Assembly: GCF_024868665.1 (NCBI RefSeq)
Contig: NC_079892.1
Span: 11,110,251-11,174,250 of the forward strand
DNA from: Triplophysa rosa
Taxonomy: Eukaryota > Chordata > Actinopteri > Cypriniformes > Nemacheilidae
Direction of reading: 5' to 3'
DNA length: 64,000 bases
Shown here: one piece after another, positions 1 through 13,075 of the stretch
Layout of the letters: every line of letters starts with the position of its first letter
Position numbering within the stretch: the first letter of the stretch is position 1
The notes under the pieces: model-generated
Database searches by the model: none
What the model was told of the DNA's origin: nothing
Seen by the model: only the letters and a program-made list of their open reading frames with translations
Translations under genes and position numbers: made by a program

Positions 1-1300
1 TTAAGAAGAGCAAGGAAATCTTAAGAATGGGGAAACAAGGTCTAAAAGGCATAAAGCAGGCAAAAATAGTTGGAATCAAAATTGAAATGTCAATTTTTGG
101 AAATAGAGTCATTTTGGAGTTAAATACTGTCCTCATGTTCTTTGTTGTAAATAGTTTATAAAAAAAATGTCATAGAGCAATAAATCTAAAACTGTTGGGC
201 GGATCTAATATCCAGGTTTGTAATAAGTAAACGCTTGTAGTTTTGTTTTCATTTACGCTCTCTCACTCTTTTCTTTTATATATACATTTTTCTTTCTTTC
301 TTTATTTTTTCTCTTCTTCGTTTCTTTTCCTTTTCTCAATATTATGTAAAAGCCTAATTCAACAAATATTGAACCAAAGATTTTTCTCTTTTCTTTTAAT
401 GTCCCTTTTGAAGTCCACCCACCTGTAAAGAAATGTTGCAAATATAGTAATCAAAACTTTAACTACGAAAAAAACTGAAAGGTGAAGTTCTTATGGACCA
501 GCGTTGGACCAGCATTGTTGATGTCATCTGAAGTGGTCTGTAGAATAAAAAAGACAAAGTAGACCATTTGTGGGGAGATATGTTTATGGTTTTAAGTTTA
601 GTTTTTGTATACTTGTATTTTATTTTTTATCTAATTGAATTTAGATGCTTTAACCTCCCTTCCCTTGTTTGTCGTTTTATGTTTGTCTTCTTTGCTTTGT
701 CTTTGCTCTTTCTTTTCTACAGATTCCATCACCTGTTTCTCATTGGCTCATTGACGCTCTTATGCTTTGTTAAAGACGCACCTGGAGATTGGTTGGGACT
801 TCAAACCAATTTGAAATTCGTAGTATCATCTGCAACTACTCGTCGTAGTATGACTCTTTAAGTAGTGACAAACTTTGATCTGAAGCTTTTTGTCATAGAG
901 AATTGACATTTAAAACATGAAAGGGTGTTGAGCTTCTGTCTTAGCTTTAGCTTAGTGTATTAAGCTCTTGTTACTTTTCTTTTTGCTCTCAGTTGTCTCA
1001 AAGAAAGAGAAACAGAGTTTTTGAATCGGTTTCTGTGCACATTTGACTTTATGTGAATAAATGCTTGCGAAACAAAAATGGAAATGTGACCCTGTCTTTT
1101 AATTTAAGGCAAAGGCTTATATTCTAATTGTTAGCATCAAATTAGCCAAAAATAATGTGTGTTTATTGCTGTGAACAATAGATCATAAGTTAGAATAGTC
1201 AAATCATCATGTATAGGCCAAATATAATAAAATATGAAATCATTTTATTGATATTTCATTATTTTGCACTTAAAAGGAAGTTAGCTTCCTATAGACCCCT
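1..1300. other. upstream flank without a recognised gene
   Basis: AT-rich DNA with only short chance ORFs. A segment near 494-560 with a 'ggaccagcgttggaccag' motif resembles sequence near 2660-2700 and 6750-6800, so part of it is probably an old interspersed repeat. No promoter or exon was recognised. Confidence 0.5.
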
Positions 1301-1424
1301 TTGGAAGACGTAAACAGCGCTGGTCCAATGCTGGTTCAAAATAACTTCTTGTTTCAGTTTTTTAACACTACAGAAACATTTGACCAAAATACAACCAACA
1401 GGACTATTATAACATATTTAAAAT

Positions 1425-2604
1425 TAGAGGTGCACCGATTGACCGGCCAGAGACCGGAATCGGCCGGTTTTTCATATGATCGGCCGGACCGGTGACCGGC
1501 CGGTCAGTCTCACGTTTCGCCGATTCCAAGCCGATCTTCTGTTGCCCGTGATGCGGGCAAGAACGTCACAGCCGTCAGTACACTCAAAGCCGCAAGTAAA
1601 CATGTAAACGTTCGCGCACAGCCTGTCTTTCACGGCTCGTTTATACTCGCATGTGTCCACCGTACCGCGAGTCTCTGCTGACTGATGTGCATCTCTCATA
1701 TCCGCTGACACGCATCATGTACTGTACAGACTGTAGTTCATCTCTCGCTGCTCTGTCTACATGGGGTATGTATGCTAACAGTGATGCTAATCTCTGACAC
1801 ATGCTAAACTCATGTTGAAGTCGTTCACTCTGTGTAAAACAAACATAAATTCCATTCAACCTGATTCCTTGTCTTACGTTAAAACTGTGGTCATTTCACC
1901 TATAGGTCAAATGACATTCAACACAACTTATTCTACTTGTTTTTAAAAATCCAAAATATAAAAAAATGAATATACGAATATATGTGATATGTATCTGATT
2001 GAGTTCTTTACTAACACAAAAAACTGCAAATACATATACATATTTAGAGTAGAATTCACTCATAAGATTTTTAACTTCTTTATTGAAGTTGCAGCAAAAA
2101 TCAACCCACTTCTTTTAATACTACAGACACAAGATAAAGACAATTTATTTTACATTTCAGAAAAAATGCATGAAAAATAAAGCAATGTTAGTTTCATAAA
2201 CAGAAACAGACGAGAATAAAGTTGAAGTATTTTATTGTTATCTTAGACTTTTGTGAGATGAGTACAAAAATGAAAAAGGTAAATTAAGTGACATGTTTAG
2301 TTATATTTTATTATTTGTACTTCTTTTCAGTCACAGAGCTATTCAATTTAAGAGTTGTTTGGGAAAGAGAAGATTCTGTAATTAAATGCAGCTTGGAGAA
2401 CTGCATTTAGGGAAATTTGGGGAAATTGTAATGTTCAGTCATTTATTCAATGAAAATAAAAAAATGTGTATTGAAGAAAAGTTGATATGGTTTTATATAC
2501 AGTATACTGTCAATTATAGTTTGTGGATAGAAAATCGGCATCGGCAGGTTTCACTTGTAATAAAATCGGAATCGGCAAAGAAAATTGCAATCGGTGCATC
2601 TCTA
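1425..2604. mobile_element. hAT-type non-autonomous DNA transposon, about 1.18 kb
   Basis: The ends are inverted repeats: TAGAGGTGCACCGATTG on the left and CAATCGGTGCATCTCTA on the right. They are flanked by an identical 8-bp direct repeat, TTTAAAAT, at 1417-1424 and 2605-2612. Eight-base target duplications and this type of terminus are typical of the hAT superfamily. The interior (GGCCGG-rich near 1440-1510) has no transposase-length ORF, so it would depend on a transposase supplied elsewhere. It sits inside an older repeat also present near 6760-6850. Confidence 0.85.
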
Positions 2605-2612
2605 TTTAAAAT

Positions 2613-5600
2613 GTTAATATGATTTAATTATATACGTGAAAGAAAAAAACTGACACTGGAATTGCTTCTGGACCAGTACATCTTGTAAAGTGGTCTATCC
2701 ATTCATTTAAGTCTTTGGTTTTAAACGCCCTTACTAAGTCAATATTATAGATATCAAGGTTATATTTTCACAGAATGTTCTTTACATTATGTACCATGAT
2801 TTTATGTGGAAAACAGTATTGTAGTTGGGTTTTCACAGACAGGGTCACACACTGGAATTGTTAAACTGAAATTGCAATTCATGAACAATGAAAATGTTCA
2901 AAATTCACGTTTTTAGTTATTCTCTCTTGTAGGATGTACTGGCTAGAGGTGCTCTTCTGTAAAGTAAAACTGCCATCTTGAAGAGAAATCACACAAAAAT
3001 CTTGAATGATGTAAGTTCTTAGGTTCGAGTGATTGAACTATGTATGTTTGACAGGTAAAGTTGTCATGGCAACAGTGGCTGTAAGGTAGAAATGTACATC
3101 CAGTAACATTAAAGTTAGCCTGGTAACAATCACTTCCCATACTCATTCCTTTCATCAATAACACTGTATTTTTTCTAAGAGGCATGAAATGCACAGTAAC
3201 AGTATACGCGCTGCACTCAATCTCAAGCCTGTCACAATTTCCTTTCTTCTCTTCTGTACTTACGTACGCTTTGAAAACCATAACAATCTGATTCCAGTTT
3301 ATCGTAAACTGTCAAACCGAAAAAGACAGACCGTTTTATTTCACCAACTCGTATAAACTCCCTGCTTGAAAGCTTTGGCCACCATGTCAGCTTTCTTCTT
3401 GCTGGCCCTAGCGTAACCGCGATCACGTTTCCAAACATCACCCGCGTATGAGACGTCACTCCATCATGTCATACCCCTGGCCAAGGTTTTGGGCCACGTT
3501 CCAGACGTGCACTCGGGGGACCCAAACCCGTCTCTTTGTCAGGTGCCGCGACTCTGATGGTTTCATTGGCTGGAAGAATGCAAGGTTGTAATTTACTGTT
3601 GTTGGCAGGCACCGTGGGATTTATGTTGCATGCTGCCATTCGTGTGCAGGCAAGCACTAATGGCTTAGAAGCGGGGTTAGCTAACTTAACATATCTATTT
3701 CCTATTGGGCTTGAATCGGATAGGTTATGTTTGAACCTGGTAGGGTTTTATCGAAGCTGTCTTTTTTAAACTGATTGGAAGACTTTTTTGGATAAGAATG
3801 AATGTTGCTGGTACAGTCTGGCTTAGGTTAATGGTAGTTTTATGCCTAAACTGGTATATGCCAATGCTGGTTTGATGTTGATGTCCGTTTCTGGTGAATC
3901 GGGTCTTATTGGTCATGTAGCTTGCTGTCTAAACCAACATCACAAACATCACTGTTAACCAGCCAGAAACGCAAGGAGAGATCGCCACATGGCCTTTTTC
4001 ATTGTCTTAAAACATAATCTGAGACCTGGCGACTGCCTGCTGTTACGCCCCCCAAAACAAACCTCAGATCAGTTCTAGTCAATTTGGCACGTCATTTCTA
4101 CAACCGTGTCTGTAAAATTGGAAGCTCGTCTCTGCATCTTATTTTTTGAGCTTGTATCAGATATTTCTGTAAACCGTTACGGTGAAATGAGACTAGCTGT
4201 CTATGAGATTCTTTTGTTGTTGACTCCTTAATCTGTAGACATACCCTCCATGATTTGTCTCGAAAAGGGAAAACACTTGGTTCCGCTGTAACTCTAAACC
4301 ACCACCTAATGATGGTTCAAAACAATGTTCCGCCCCCCCCCCCCAAAAAAACCTTTACATTTAATACGGTTAAAAATACCAATTTCCATTCCTCATAAAT
4401 CACAGCGTTTCACTGTAAGACATATTTTAGGGGCCATTTGATGATGAGCCTGATTTTGCGGAGTTCCACATGTTTTTGGTTCAACACAACGATTATAAAC
4501 ATTAAAGAAATGCCTCTGTTCTATTACTGTAAATGGGGAAAGGGCAACACTTAATACGGTAGCACATCTGCCCAGAGGTGTTGCAGATATGGCCGCAGAG
4601 AGAGATGACTTTCCTTGCTTTGGTCTTTTGGGATTTATGGTCAACAGGCTTGTTGCATCTGGCACAACATTCCTAAGAGCCAATCAAATTTTAGGTTTGG
4701 GTGTAGCGATAAAGTTAGGGTTGGGTTTTACAAAAGTGGCTGAAAACACGGCATTATGCATGACAGGCAAATAACTAGCGATGTCACATTGTAGAAACGC
4801 CCACACACCTGCACAAACATGCATACCCAGCTTTAACAAAAAAGAAACTTTTTGAATACAATTTTTCACTGTACCCTGATAGTCTCTGTGACGTATGCTG
4901 TCGTATAGACATCTAGAAGACGTCTGTAAGATGTCTATGATTTAGAATTTATATAAAGCTGATCTTTTTAAGATGTTTATCAGATGTTTTTACACGGCAG
5001 ACGTTTTCCAGATTTCCAGATCTTTAGCAGACATCGTATAGACATATCTTGGGTATACAGTATGTGTTTTTAGAATTTGTTGTATGTAAAAACGTGTCTC
5101 CGCTGGTTGTAGTGGTGCAGTAAATCTACATTTTACTGGAGAAACGTAAATAAATGTTGAGTAGCACAAACGCAGTCCTGTAGGTCACCATTTTTGTTTT
5201 GGTTATGCTCACTCATGCATACTGTATAGACTGAACACGTGAGTGCATGACATCACAATTTTTATAGAGTTTTTTGGTTTACACAAAAACAATAATAATA
5301 TCGTTTTGCACTTTCAGTCAGCCAAAAAGTAGGCAAAACCGTCAAAACTCATAAAAGTGTTCAGGTTTAGTTTTCAGAAAATGCCTGCTATCACTGTATG
5401 TACAGGATTTAGCTTTACATTGACATTACCTTTACATTATGTTCTTTGGCACATTTGCATCAGTGATAACAGCAAATAGATCCGGTCATACTGTCCATTT
5501 TTTTTTTATAGCGCTTTTACAATTTGCTTTGCATCAAAGCAGCTATACAAGAAAACCACAACCAAGGAAAACAACATAAGTTGAACACAACCAAAAAATA

Positions 5601-6096
5601 AGACAAACCTTAAAAGAAATATCAAATAGAGTAGGTAAAGTAATGTTCATTGTACTGTAAATGTACTGTAACGCCGGTCAGGTCTAGTTGGGGTGGGAGT
5701 AATTGAGTCTTTTGAGAAGAAGAGTGAACAGAAATAGCTTGAAACAACAAGCCAGAGTTTCTGCCTGATTTGATTACGTTCCTGGCAGCGTGTTTTTATG
5801 TTACACTGTCGAGGGTTACTGGAGATCATCGAGCCTGAATCTCTTCCTCGCTCATCCCTCCACCCCTCTAGCCTTCCCACTGACTGACGTTCCCTCTGAC
5901 AGCATCCTGATGAGAAATCCACAGCGTTCAGCCGTCGAAAAGCTTCCTGTGAGGTTAATGGGAAATGCCAGCTGTCTGCCCCCAGCATCACGAAATGCGC
6001 TGGAGGTCCGTACAGCTGAAACGAGAGGGTTGTCTCCTTCCCACCGAATGGTGGGGTATCTATAAAAATTGTATGTGACTTGTAAACATGATATTT
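2613..6096. other. upstream flank, no gene recognised
   Basis: Contains a C-run at about 4331-4344 and a TE-tail-like 'tatagcgctttta' motif near 5510. A GC-richer block at 5750-6060 has an unrecognised 154-codon minus-strand ORF (5647-6111) without family similarity. Nothing here could be tied to a known gene or to a 5' exon of tln2. Confidence 0.5.
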
Positions 6097-6223
6097 AAAG
6101 CTGCAATCCATAACGTTTTTGGTTAAAAATTGAATATACAGAAAACATGTTTAAAACTGAACCTGCAATTTTATGTCTTAAACTGAGATGGCGAGAGGCA
6201 AAGTTACAGATTGTAGATTTAAA
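6097..6223. repeat. short inverted-repeat MITE (TTTAAAGCTGCAAT family)
   Basis: Begins 'taaagctgcaatccataac' and ends 'gttacagattgtagatttaaag', approximate inverted copies of each other. The inner motif 'cctgcaattttatgt' recurs in reverse near 17955-18020, 25430-25495, 31620-31690 and 54257-54310, which marks an interspersed family. It is too short to code for anything. Confidence 0.65.
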
Positions 6224-6850
6224 GTTGGCATGAAACTTAGGGCGAGTTCCAAACAGCATTTTTGCACTCTTGAAGGGCACTTTGGGAAGAGGACGGCGCA
6301 CAAAAAGTCACTTCAGATGAAGTCAAAAAGATTTTTTTCATTGCTTCATTCGCCAAATGTATTTCAAACATTGTAAAAAACAAAATTTCGCTAATACCTC
6401 TGGAGTTCACACATCAAGAGTTCTGCTCTTCAAAGTAAAGAGAGCATAGGAATGTTCACTTCCATTTGGAATCAATTGGATCATTGGATGTTGGCTGGCC
6501 ATCCATTTGAAAATCATTCTAGCCAAGCGCCCGTGTCGAGACAAACGTCATGAAGAGATTTGGAGGTTCATTTTTTTATTAAACATTACGAGAGCACATT
6601 CATTTTCATAAAATATTAAATTATTTATAATAAACAGCAATGTTCCATAAATCATTATTCCATTGATTATAAGGATTTTGTAGAATTTTACAAGATTTTG
6701 TAAGATTATACGTTTTTTGATTAGTTTAATGTCATTATACTAGACCACATTAGATGATGTAATCAACATTTGTTTAACGCTGGTTCAGAACGCTGGTTGG
6801 TTCATTACTGAAACGTTTGAACAAAATACAATCAACAGAATATTTTTATA

Positions 6851-7278
6851 GGGCTGGGACGATATATATCGTGCTTCACACTTATAAGACATGTCTAGGG
6901 CGATTCTGAAATCGCAAGGCTTCGATTCTGTGTTTTATGCACAGCTCTTCCGTGTACTACGGCTTTTTGTTCAGTAGGATCTAAAATCACTACGAGATTA
7001 AGCATATGAGTCGTTTATAACGTGCATTTGAAAAAGCGACACTCGTCAAAAATCATATATACTTTATTATGATAAAAATTCCTGAAAGGTTTGAACAATA
7101 GCGATAAAATATGCCCTTTGGCATTTCCTGGAACTACGTGTGTAAATCGTACTTCTTCTGCTGCCCGTATTTGGAGTTTCTGCGCGAGAGCACCAACTGG
7201 CTTTCGGATGTGGCGGAATTTAACCGTAATTCATTGAGAAACTGAGCATAAGAATTGTACGATATATCGTCCCAGCCC
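6851..7278. mobile_element. hAT-type MITE, 428 bp
   Basis: The termini are GGGCTGGGACGATATATATC and, inverted at the other end, GATATATCGTCCCAGCCC. Flanks TTTTTATA (6843-6850) and TATTTATA (7279-7286) match at 7 of 8 positions, as expected for an aged 8-bp hAT target duplication. There is no coding capacity. The host sequence (about 6770-6842) resembles the host of the 1425-2604 element. Confidence 0.75.
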
Positions 7279-7286
7279 TATTTATA

Positions 7287-8544
7287 ACCGATTTAAAATG
7301 TTAAACAAATATTTGGAAGATTGAATTTTGGAAGATTTAAAATATGAATATGAACTGAAACCGGAAGATGTGTTTACATTTTGCGAAGTGGCTTGTATTC
7401 TTGTCAGGCAATTCTTGAGTGTGTATTTGTGTGTAATTGTGTGAGAAAATCAGTGTGAGACTTTTGCTTAGTCAGAAAACGTTGAAGTCCTGTCCATCTA
7501 CCATTATATTAAAAGCAGTAGCTAGATTAACTAAATTGAAGTTGCTGTTTTTTATTACGTTTAGATGACTGCTACCCTGTGTGGCATTGTAACACACTGT
7601 GACCATGACAACCCAAGCGGGTGGGTGTGTGAGTATATGCAGCTGTTAGGGTGGAGCTGAGATGTTTCCTTTATCTCTCAGACTAATTTTCTCTGTGTGT
7701 TTGTTGTCTCTAATATGATTATTCTCAATGTATTCTTAATGAATCATCGCATGAGCTCTGTCTCTACATCTCCCAATGTGTATCCTGAGATCACAACCTA
7801 ACACTAATGACCAGGGAAGTTTTGATTTGAAGGGCAAAAGCTTGGTTTGGATGTGAGAAGATGGTTATGTGAAGATCTGTTGTATTATTTCCGTGTGTAT
7901 GTGTATTTGAATATAAACACGTTGGATAAAAGCTTCTGCAAAATAAGATAAAGTGTTATTAGTTATGTTCATCAGCACATGGTGTTTGTTTGCAGATTCT
8001 CATGTATTTGGGCGTGTTGTTTTTCCAACCCAGCTTGACTGTTTTGTTACTTGTCTCGGCCCCCCTTTATGTTAGCGAAATCACGTCTCCAAAGTCCTTT
8101 AATGTGATCGCAATGAATCAACGTAAATGGGAATAAACCGCTCCGGAACCTCTGACGGCAGAACAGTTCCGGAAATTCTCAAATTTATCGCTTGAGCGTT
8201 ACTGTGTTTGGAAACGCCAGGGGCCGGTTTGAACATGGAAGACATTGAAAACACATGAAACTCTTCACTCGTTGATTAGTTTGAGCGATTCAGTGAGCCT
8301 CAAAAAGGCCAAACTGCCATATGGTTGAGGGGGAATTTCGAAGAGGATTGCAGAATGAGAGCGTAAGAGAATGCTGCAGGATGTTCTACATCGAGGGGTA
8401 TTTTTAGCAGCTGAAGAGCCTCTTTTCTACTTTTTCCCAGAGACAGGGATTCATAGTTTCTGTCAGCTAGCATAGGACTGCTGTATTAACTCTCTTAGCA
8501 ATACTTTTAACAATATTGTCACGAGTGAAAATCTGCTAATACAA
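7287..8544. other. upstream flank, no gene recognised
   Basis: No ORF of note. A 'ttggataaaagcttctgcaaaa' motif near 7922-7945 resembles the tail of fish tRNA-derived SINEs. The segment 8040-8230 is relatively GC-rich, but I see no TATA box, exon or splice pattern to call a promoter. Confidence 0.4.
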
Positions 8545-8910
8545 CAGTTAAAGTTACAGTATAGTTCACTTAAAAATGAAAATTCTGTCATCATTTACTC
8601 ACCCTCAAGTTGTTTCAAACCCTATATGAATTTCTTCGTTCTGTTGAACACGCACACAAAAAAAGATATTTGGAAGACTGTTAGCCATTTTCAGTTCTAG
8701 GACATCATCCATAGTAGATTTATACCACAGTAGAAATGTATTATTGTTTTTGTTCTGTTGAATGCAAAATGAGATATTTTTAAGAATTTAGGAAAACAAA
8801 CAGTTCTGGGGCACCTTTGACTACCATTTAAAATGTTCCTACTATGGTATTCAATGATGTCCCAGAAGTGTTTGTGTTCATCAGAACAAAGTCATTTATA
8901 CAGGTATCAA
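8545..8910. repeat. foldback MITE copy, cyprinid 'ttcacccaaaaatgaaaatt' family
   Basis: Carries the family signature 'atgaaaattctgtcatcatttactcaccctcaag' (partly diverged), followed by 'gttctgttgaacac' and 'agatatttggaag' blocks. The same blocks recur inverted in the right half. Its right terminus is degraded. More complete relatives are at 14862, 15731, 17446, 49061 and 60951. Confidence 0.65.
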
Positions 8911-9449
8911 AAAGATATGCATTTTCATGGGTTTATGTAGTAAAAGAATGGTTTACGTCATTGACCGGTTGGGCCGAGGTTGGTGGACAATCTTCCCTGA
9001 TTAAAACATCTAAAACAATCTCTAGATGTAGTTTTTAAAGGCTGATAAGTGCTGTGATACATAGCCTTGCCACATTCTTTTAACCTCCTCATCCACATGT
9101 CCGTGACCTCCGCTGAAATACGATTAACCCAATTACCACGCACCGGTGTTGGCGTTTCATCAGAAAGCTCCTGTTGGTCCCTCTGCACTCAGAGTTGTTA
9201 AAGCCAGTGTTTCCAGCAGATTCTACTGTTATCTTTGTCTTCGGGTCAATGTGCCATTATCATTTGTATTCAGAAGTAGACTGGGGATATTCTACGCTCT
9301 CTACTCTAATAAAGGACCCTTTGTTCATCCTTTTTGATACAAACCTGAGTCTTCACAATTAATTTCCTGTGTAATGTCAATGTGTTCTGTTGGAAAGGAG
9401 TGAACCAATAACCAAAAGATTGATCGTAAACTATAAAACTGCATGTGGT

Positions 9450-9580
9450 AATGTGATGTACAGTGGTCGAGCATTGTGTTGGCTAATGTAAGGTCATGGG
9501 TTCAATTCTAGGAAGGCACATAAATGTAGACCTTGGACTACAAGTCATCTTGAGTAAAAGCATCTGCCAAATGCTTAAAT
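9450..9580 (+). mobile_element. tRNA-derived SINE fragment
   Basis: Contains a B-box-like segment, 'ggtcatgggttcaattct' (9492-9509), with the GGTTCRANTC core of RNA polymerase III internal promoters. It is followed by the 'gagtaaaagcatctgccaaatgc' tail common to fish tRNA-related SINEs. The A-box region is degenerate, so it is a retroposon copy and not a functional tRNA gene. Confidence 0.65.
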
Positions 9581-10214
9581 GTGAAGACACTGTTGTTGAA
9601 AGAAGCAAGCTGTTGGTCTGTCCTGATTTAGTTGGGGCATGTATTAATTTGGTACATCTGTCGTATCACTCGCTCACTCTCTCTCTCCCCCTCTCGTTGT
9701 GTTACCAGGTATACAAATAGACACAACGTCATGGGATATCATGCTGGTATCGATCCAAGGAATATTTCATTCATGGGGAACATAATGTCTCGCATCGCAT
9801 AGCAGTGCTGTTAAATTGCATTTAATGCATACGAGATGTCACACTACTGATAGATAAGACATCACTGATGCCCCTTCGTTCTCACATTGCAAGAAATTTA
9901 ATGAGGTAGTGGTTCTGGGGTACAGTATAAATCACACATGACTCTTTATAGCTCTTGTATTTATGATGGCTGATTAATGGGTGTACAGATTGGCAAGCTG
10001 TTTTAAAGCAGACTGATTTACTGCTTTTCAATTACTCTCACTCTGATGACTCTCTTACATCATTAAAAAGAAAGTCAGTATTTGCATCTTTAAGTTATGG
10101 ATTTGAACATGGTGTTAGTATTGGTAATAGCTTGCCGTGAGATTAGGAACCACTGCAGAGAGCAATGCGAAGAATTTGAAATTTTCTTCAGACGATCTAA
10201 GCTGTGAAAAAGAC

Positions 10215-10735
10215 GCCCGCCACAATGTTCTGGATGGTTGTTAGGACGTTTCTGTGCGGTTGCTATGGTGTTCTAGGTGGTTGCAAGGGAGTTGCTGTGC
10301 AGTTGCTTTGATGTTCTAGGCTGTTGCAAGGGTGTTGCTATGATGTTCTGGGTGGTTGCTTGTATGCAGATGCTTTGATGTTCTGGGTGGTTGCAATGCT
10401 ATGTGGTTGCTTTGTTCTTGGTGGTTGCTAGGGTGTTTGCTAAGATGTTTTAGGTGGTTGCAAGGGCATTGGTATATGATTGCGAAGATGTTCTTGGTGT
10501 TTGCTATGCAGATGTTTTGATGTTCTTGATGGTTGCAAGGGCGTTGCCATGCCTTTGCAATGATGTTTTGGTGGTTGCTATGCAGTTACTATGGTGTTCT
10601 AGGTGGTTGCCAGGGGGATTGCTGTGGTTGCTATGATGTTCCAGACAGTTGCAATGGCGTTGCCATCCATTTGCTGTGATGTTCTGGTGTTTGCTATGCA
10701 GTTGCTGTGATGTTCTGGGTGGTTGCAAGGGTGTG
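10215..10735. repeat. GGTTGC-type minisatellite array
   Basis: About 520 bp of imperfect tandem units built around 'atgttctgggtggttgca' and 'gttgctatgcagttgc'. Unit length varies at roughly 40-60 bases. The complementary motif (CTAGCAACCACC...) occurs as short islands at 26680-26765 and 60020-60105. The ORFs reported over it are products of the repeat. Confidence 0.85.
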
Positions 10736-12553
10736 TTTGATATGAAGTATCAATGGGTTTGTTTAAAGTCATAACAAGCATCACAGATGATGTCACCAGT
10801 CATGACCTCCAGCTATGAAAACATTCTACGGATGGTCAGTTTGTCTTAGAAGTATCTTACAACATACGCAGTTACAATGACTATCCCTATAAGTGTATTC
10901 ATTTGCCCATTTTGCCAAATCATACAAAATGACAAGCACGTCATGAAAAGATAGGAGAAAAAAAGAGGACGTACTGTAGGAAATCAGATGTTATAAGTGA
11001 AGCGAGATGGGGCAGGAAATTACACGGATGAGTCCAATAAGAGTTGCTTTGCCTCTGTTTCTGTGGATGGTCACGGAGATCTTAATGTTATTGTTATAAA
11101 TGTCAGAGATTGAGGTGAATACTGAATGGACTGCAAGTACATCAAGGCCTTGCTTTGCTGTAATGAAAGATTCTCAATCTTTTCTCATTTAACGTGTGCA
11201 TGTTGGGGGGTGTGCAGCTCAGAGGTATGGGGTAAACGGAGGATGACAGAAAATTATTGTGAAAGAAGAGATTTTCCACTAGGAGGTATGTTAAAAGAGA
11301 TGTCTGGCCTACTGTATGTTTGAATGAATCTCAACCTTCAAGATCAGCTGTAGAGTATCTTATATAATACAATTTCTTTGTAAAAATGTACACTGTAAAA
11401 AATACTCTTGCAGCTTACTGCTCGACCTTTATCTTTTGCTGTCTTTCCTTGAAATAATGAATGGTAACTAGGTATTTATTTACATGCTGAAATAGCGCTT
11501 TCATTCTGAGCCCAGATGCAAACTATGTTTAGTTTCACAATCCAAAGAGTCTCTGTGGAGAGTCATCGGTGCGTCTCCGCATACCAGAGCTGTTCTTGTT
11601 TTTGTGCGTATGAATAGGAAGCTTAATGTAGATCGCCCTCACGTCTTTTTAAATCTCATTCATCCTCCTGTTTGTCTTCCCAGGCTAAAGTTCGACCACC
11701 TTAAACAGAGTATTTTCATTCGACAAAAATGATGTGTGACCTCACATCTTCCCTCCATCATTTTTTCAACCTCCATCACCAAATTGACAGTATTACCTTT
11801 GATATCCCCATTTCTTTGTTGTCGTGCCAATGTTTCTAATAAAAGTAAGTCTCACAAAGATAGGCCTTGTTTAACACAACCGGTTCAGTCTGTATCTCAT
11901 TGCCAGCAGCTGGCCGGTGATGTTTACAGATCACAGCTGGAGACTCTTGGGTCCGTCTTCCAAAGCTCCGGTTCTGAACGCAAACGCTTCCAGATTGTTG
12001 CTCTACGGGTTCTGACTCTCATACCAACCAGGGCATGAGAAAATGTTCACAAAGACACATTCGCACACAGCGTGATCATTAACTTCGCAGAATATTGATG
12101 TTTGTGACTCTCGAAGTTGAAATGTTTAGATGGGGAAGGGTTGTTTGGACATCTGGTAGTACTGCCATTAACACACCTTAAGACACTTGAGCAAATTTGT
12201 CAGGATTAAAAACAAGTCTATAACTTTTGCCTAGTATGAAACATAACATTGCAGGTTACTTACAGGTAACTACATACTTATCTTTACACAGGTTTAAGTT
12301 AAATGACGTCAAACTGATATTTCCCTTGAAATTGTCCCTGACAGAGTTGTGATAATAAATATTTGACTGATGGGGGTTGTTTGACCTTACACAGTTATTT
12401 GAGAGAACTGTAATTGTTGTGTACACGGGGATCTGTATTTGCTGTAGTACCTCTGACATTTCTCCATCATTTGAGTCATAGTTTTATACATATATAGTTT
12501 GTATAAAATATATAGTTTTGTACCTGATTTTTACTGTACTTTTCTGTTATGTT
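10736..12553. other. upstream flank, no gene recognised
   Basis: No supported coding region. A fragment at about 12237-12340 ('cataacattgcaggttact') belongs to the same short repeat family as 31617-31760. The rest looks single-copy within this window. Confidence 0.4.
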
Positions 12554-13067
12554 TAGGGCTGCACGGTTATGGGCAAAATGATAGTCACGGTTATTTTGCT
12601 CAAATTTTTAATCACTATTGATAATCACATCATAATTAGTTTTAATTTCACTTCAGCATGTTTAATATACTTTACAGCCAATTGATACGTTTTAATCTGC
12701 TTCCATTTAAAAAAAGTCTATCATCTAAACGCAACTCCAATAATTAGCATTTTGTGACCTTTGGAATGAAACCTTGCTACTCCATCATTACTATTGGTCA
12801 CCCTTTATGTTTGTCAGTGGGTTTAAAAAAAAAAGTATTAAAATAGTACAAATACAGAGAAGAAATGTAGTTTTTTTTATTTCCCGTGAAGTGGCAGTTT
12901 AAAAGATGCACGCTTTTAGTCCGACAGCGATGATTTTCTGACCGTATCGGGAGTTGTGCTTATTGTGCTTGCTTTAAAAACATTAATAACAGAACTATTA
13001 TGCTCAATTAACTGTGGGAAGCATAAATCGTTATCACGATTAAAATATGATTAATCGTGCAGCTCTA
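12554..13067. mobile_element. hAT-type MITE, 514 bp
   Basis: Starts TAGGGCTGCACGGTTAT and ends ATTAATCGTGCAGCTCTA, an inverted pair typical of hAT elements. Flanks GTTATGTT (12546-12553) and GTTATGGT (13068-13075) agree at 7 of 8 positions. There is no transposase ORF. Confidence 0.8.
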
Positions 13068-13075
13068 GTTATGGT

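Noticed and set aside
9450..9580. A functional tRNA gene
   Set aside because: Only the B-box region is tRNA-like; the A box and cloverleaf are not intact and a SINE tail follows.
10454..10796. Several ORFs on both strands in the 10.2-10.8 kb region
   Set aside because: All are translations of the GGTTGC minisatellite.
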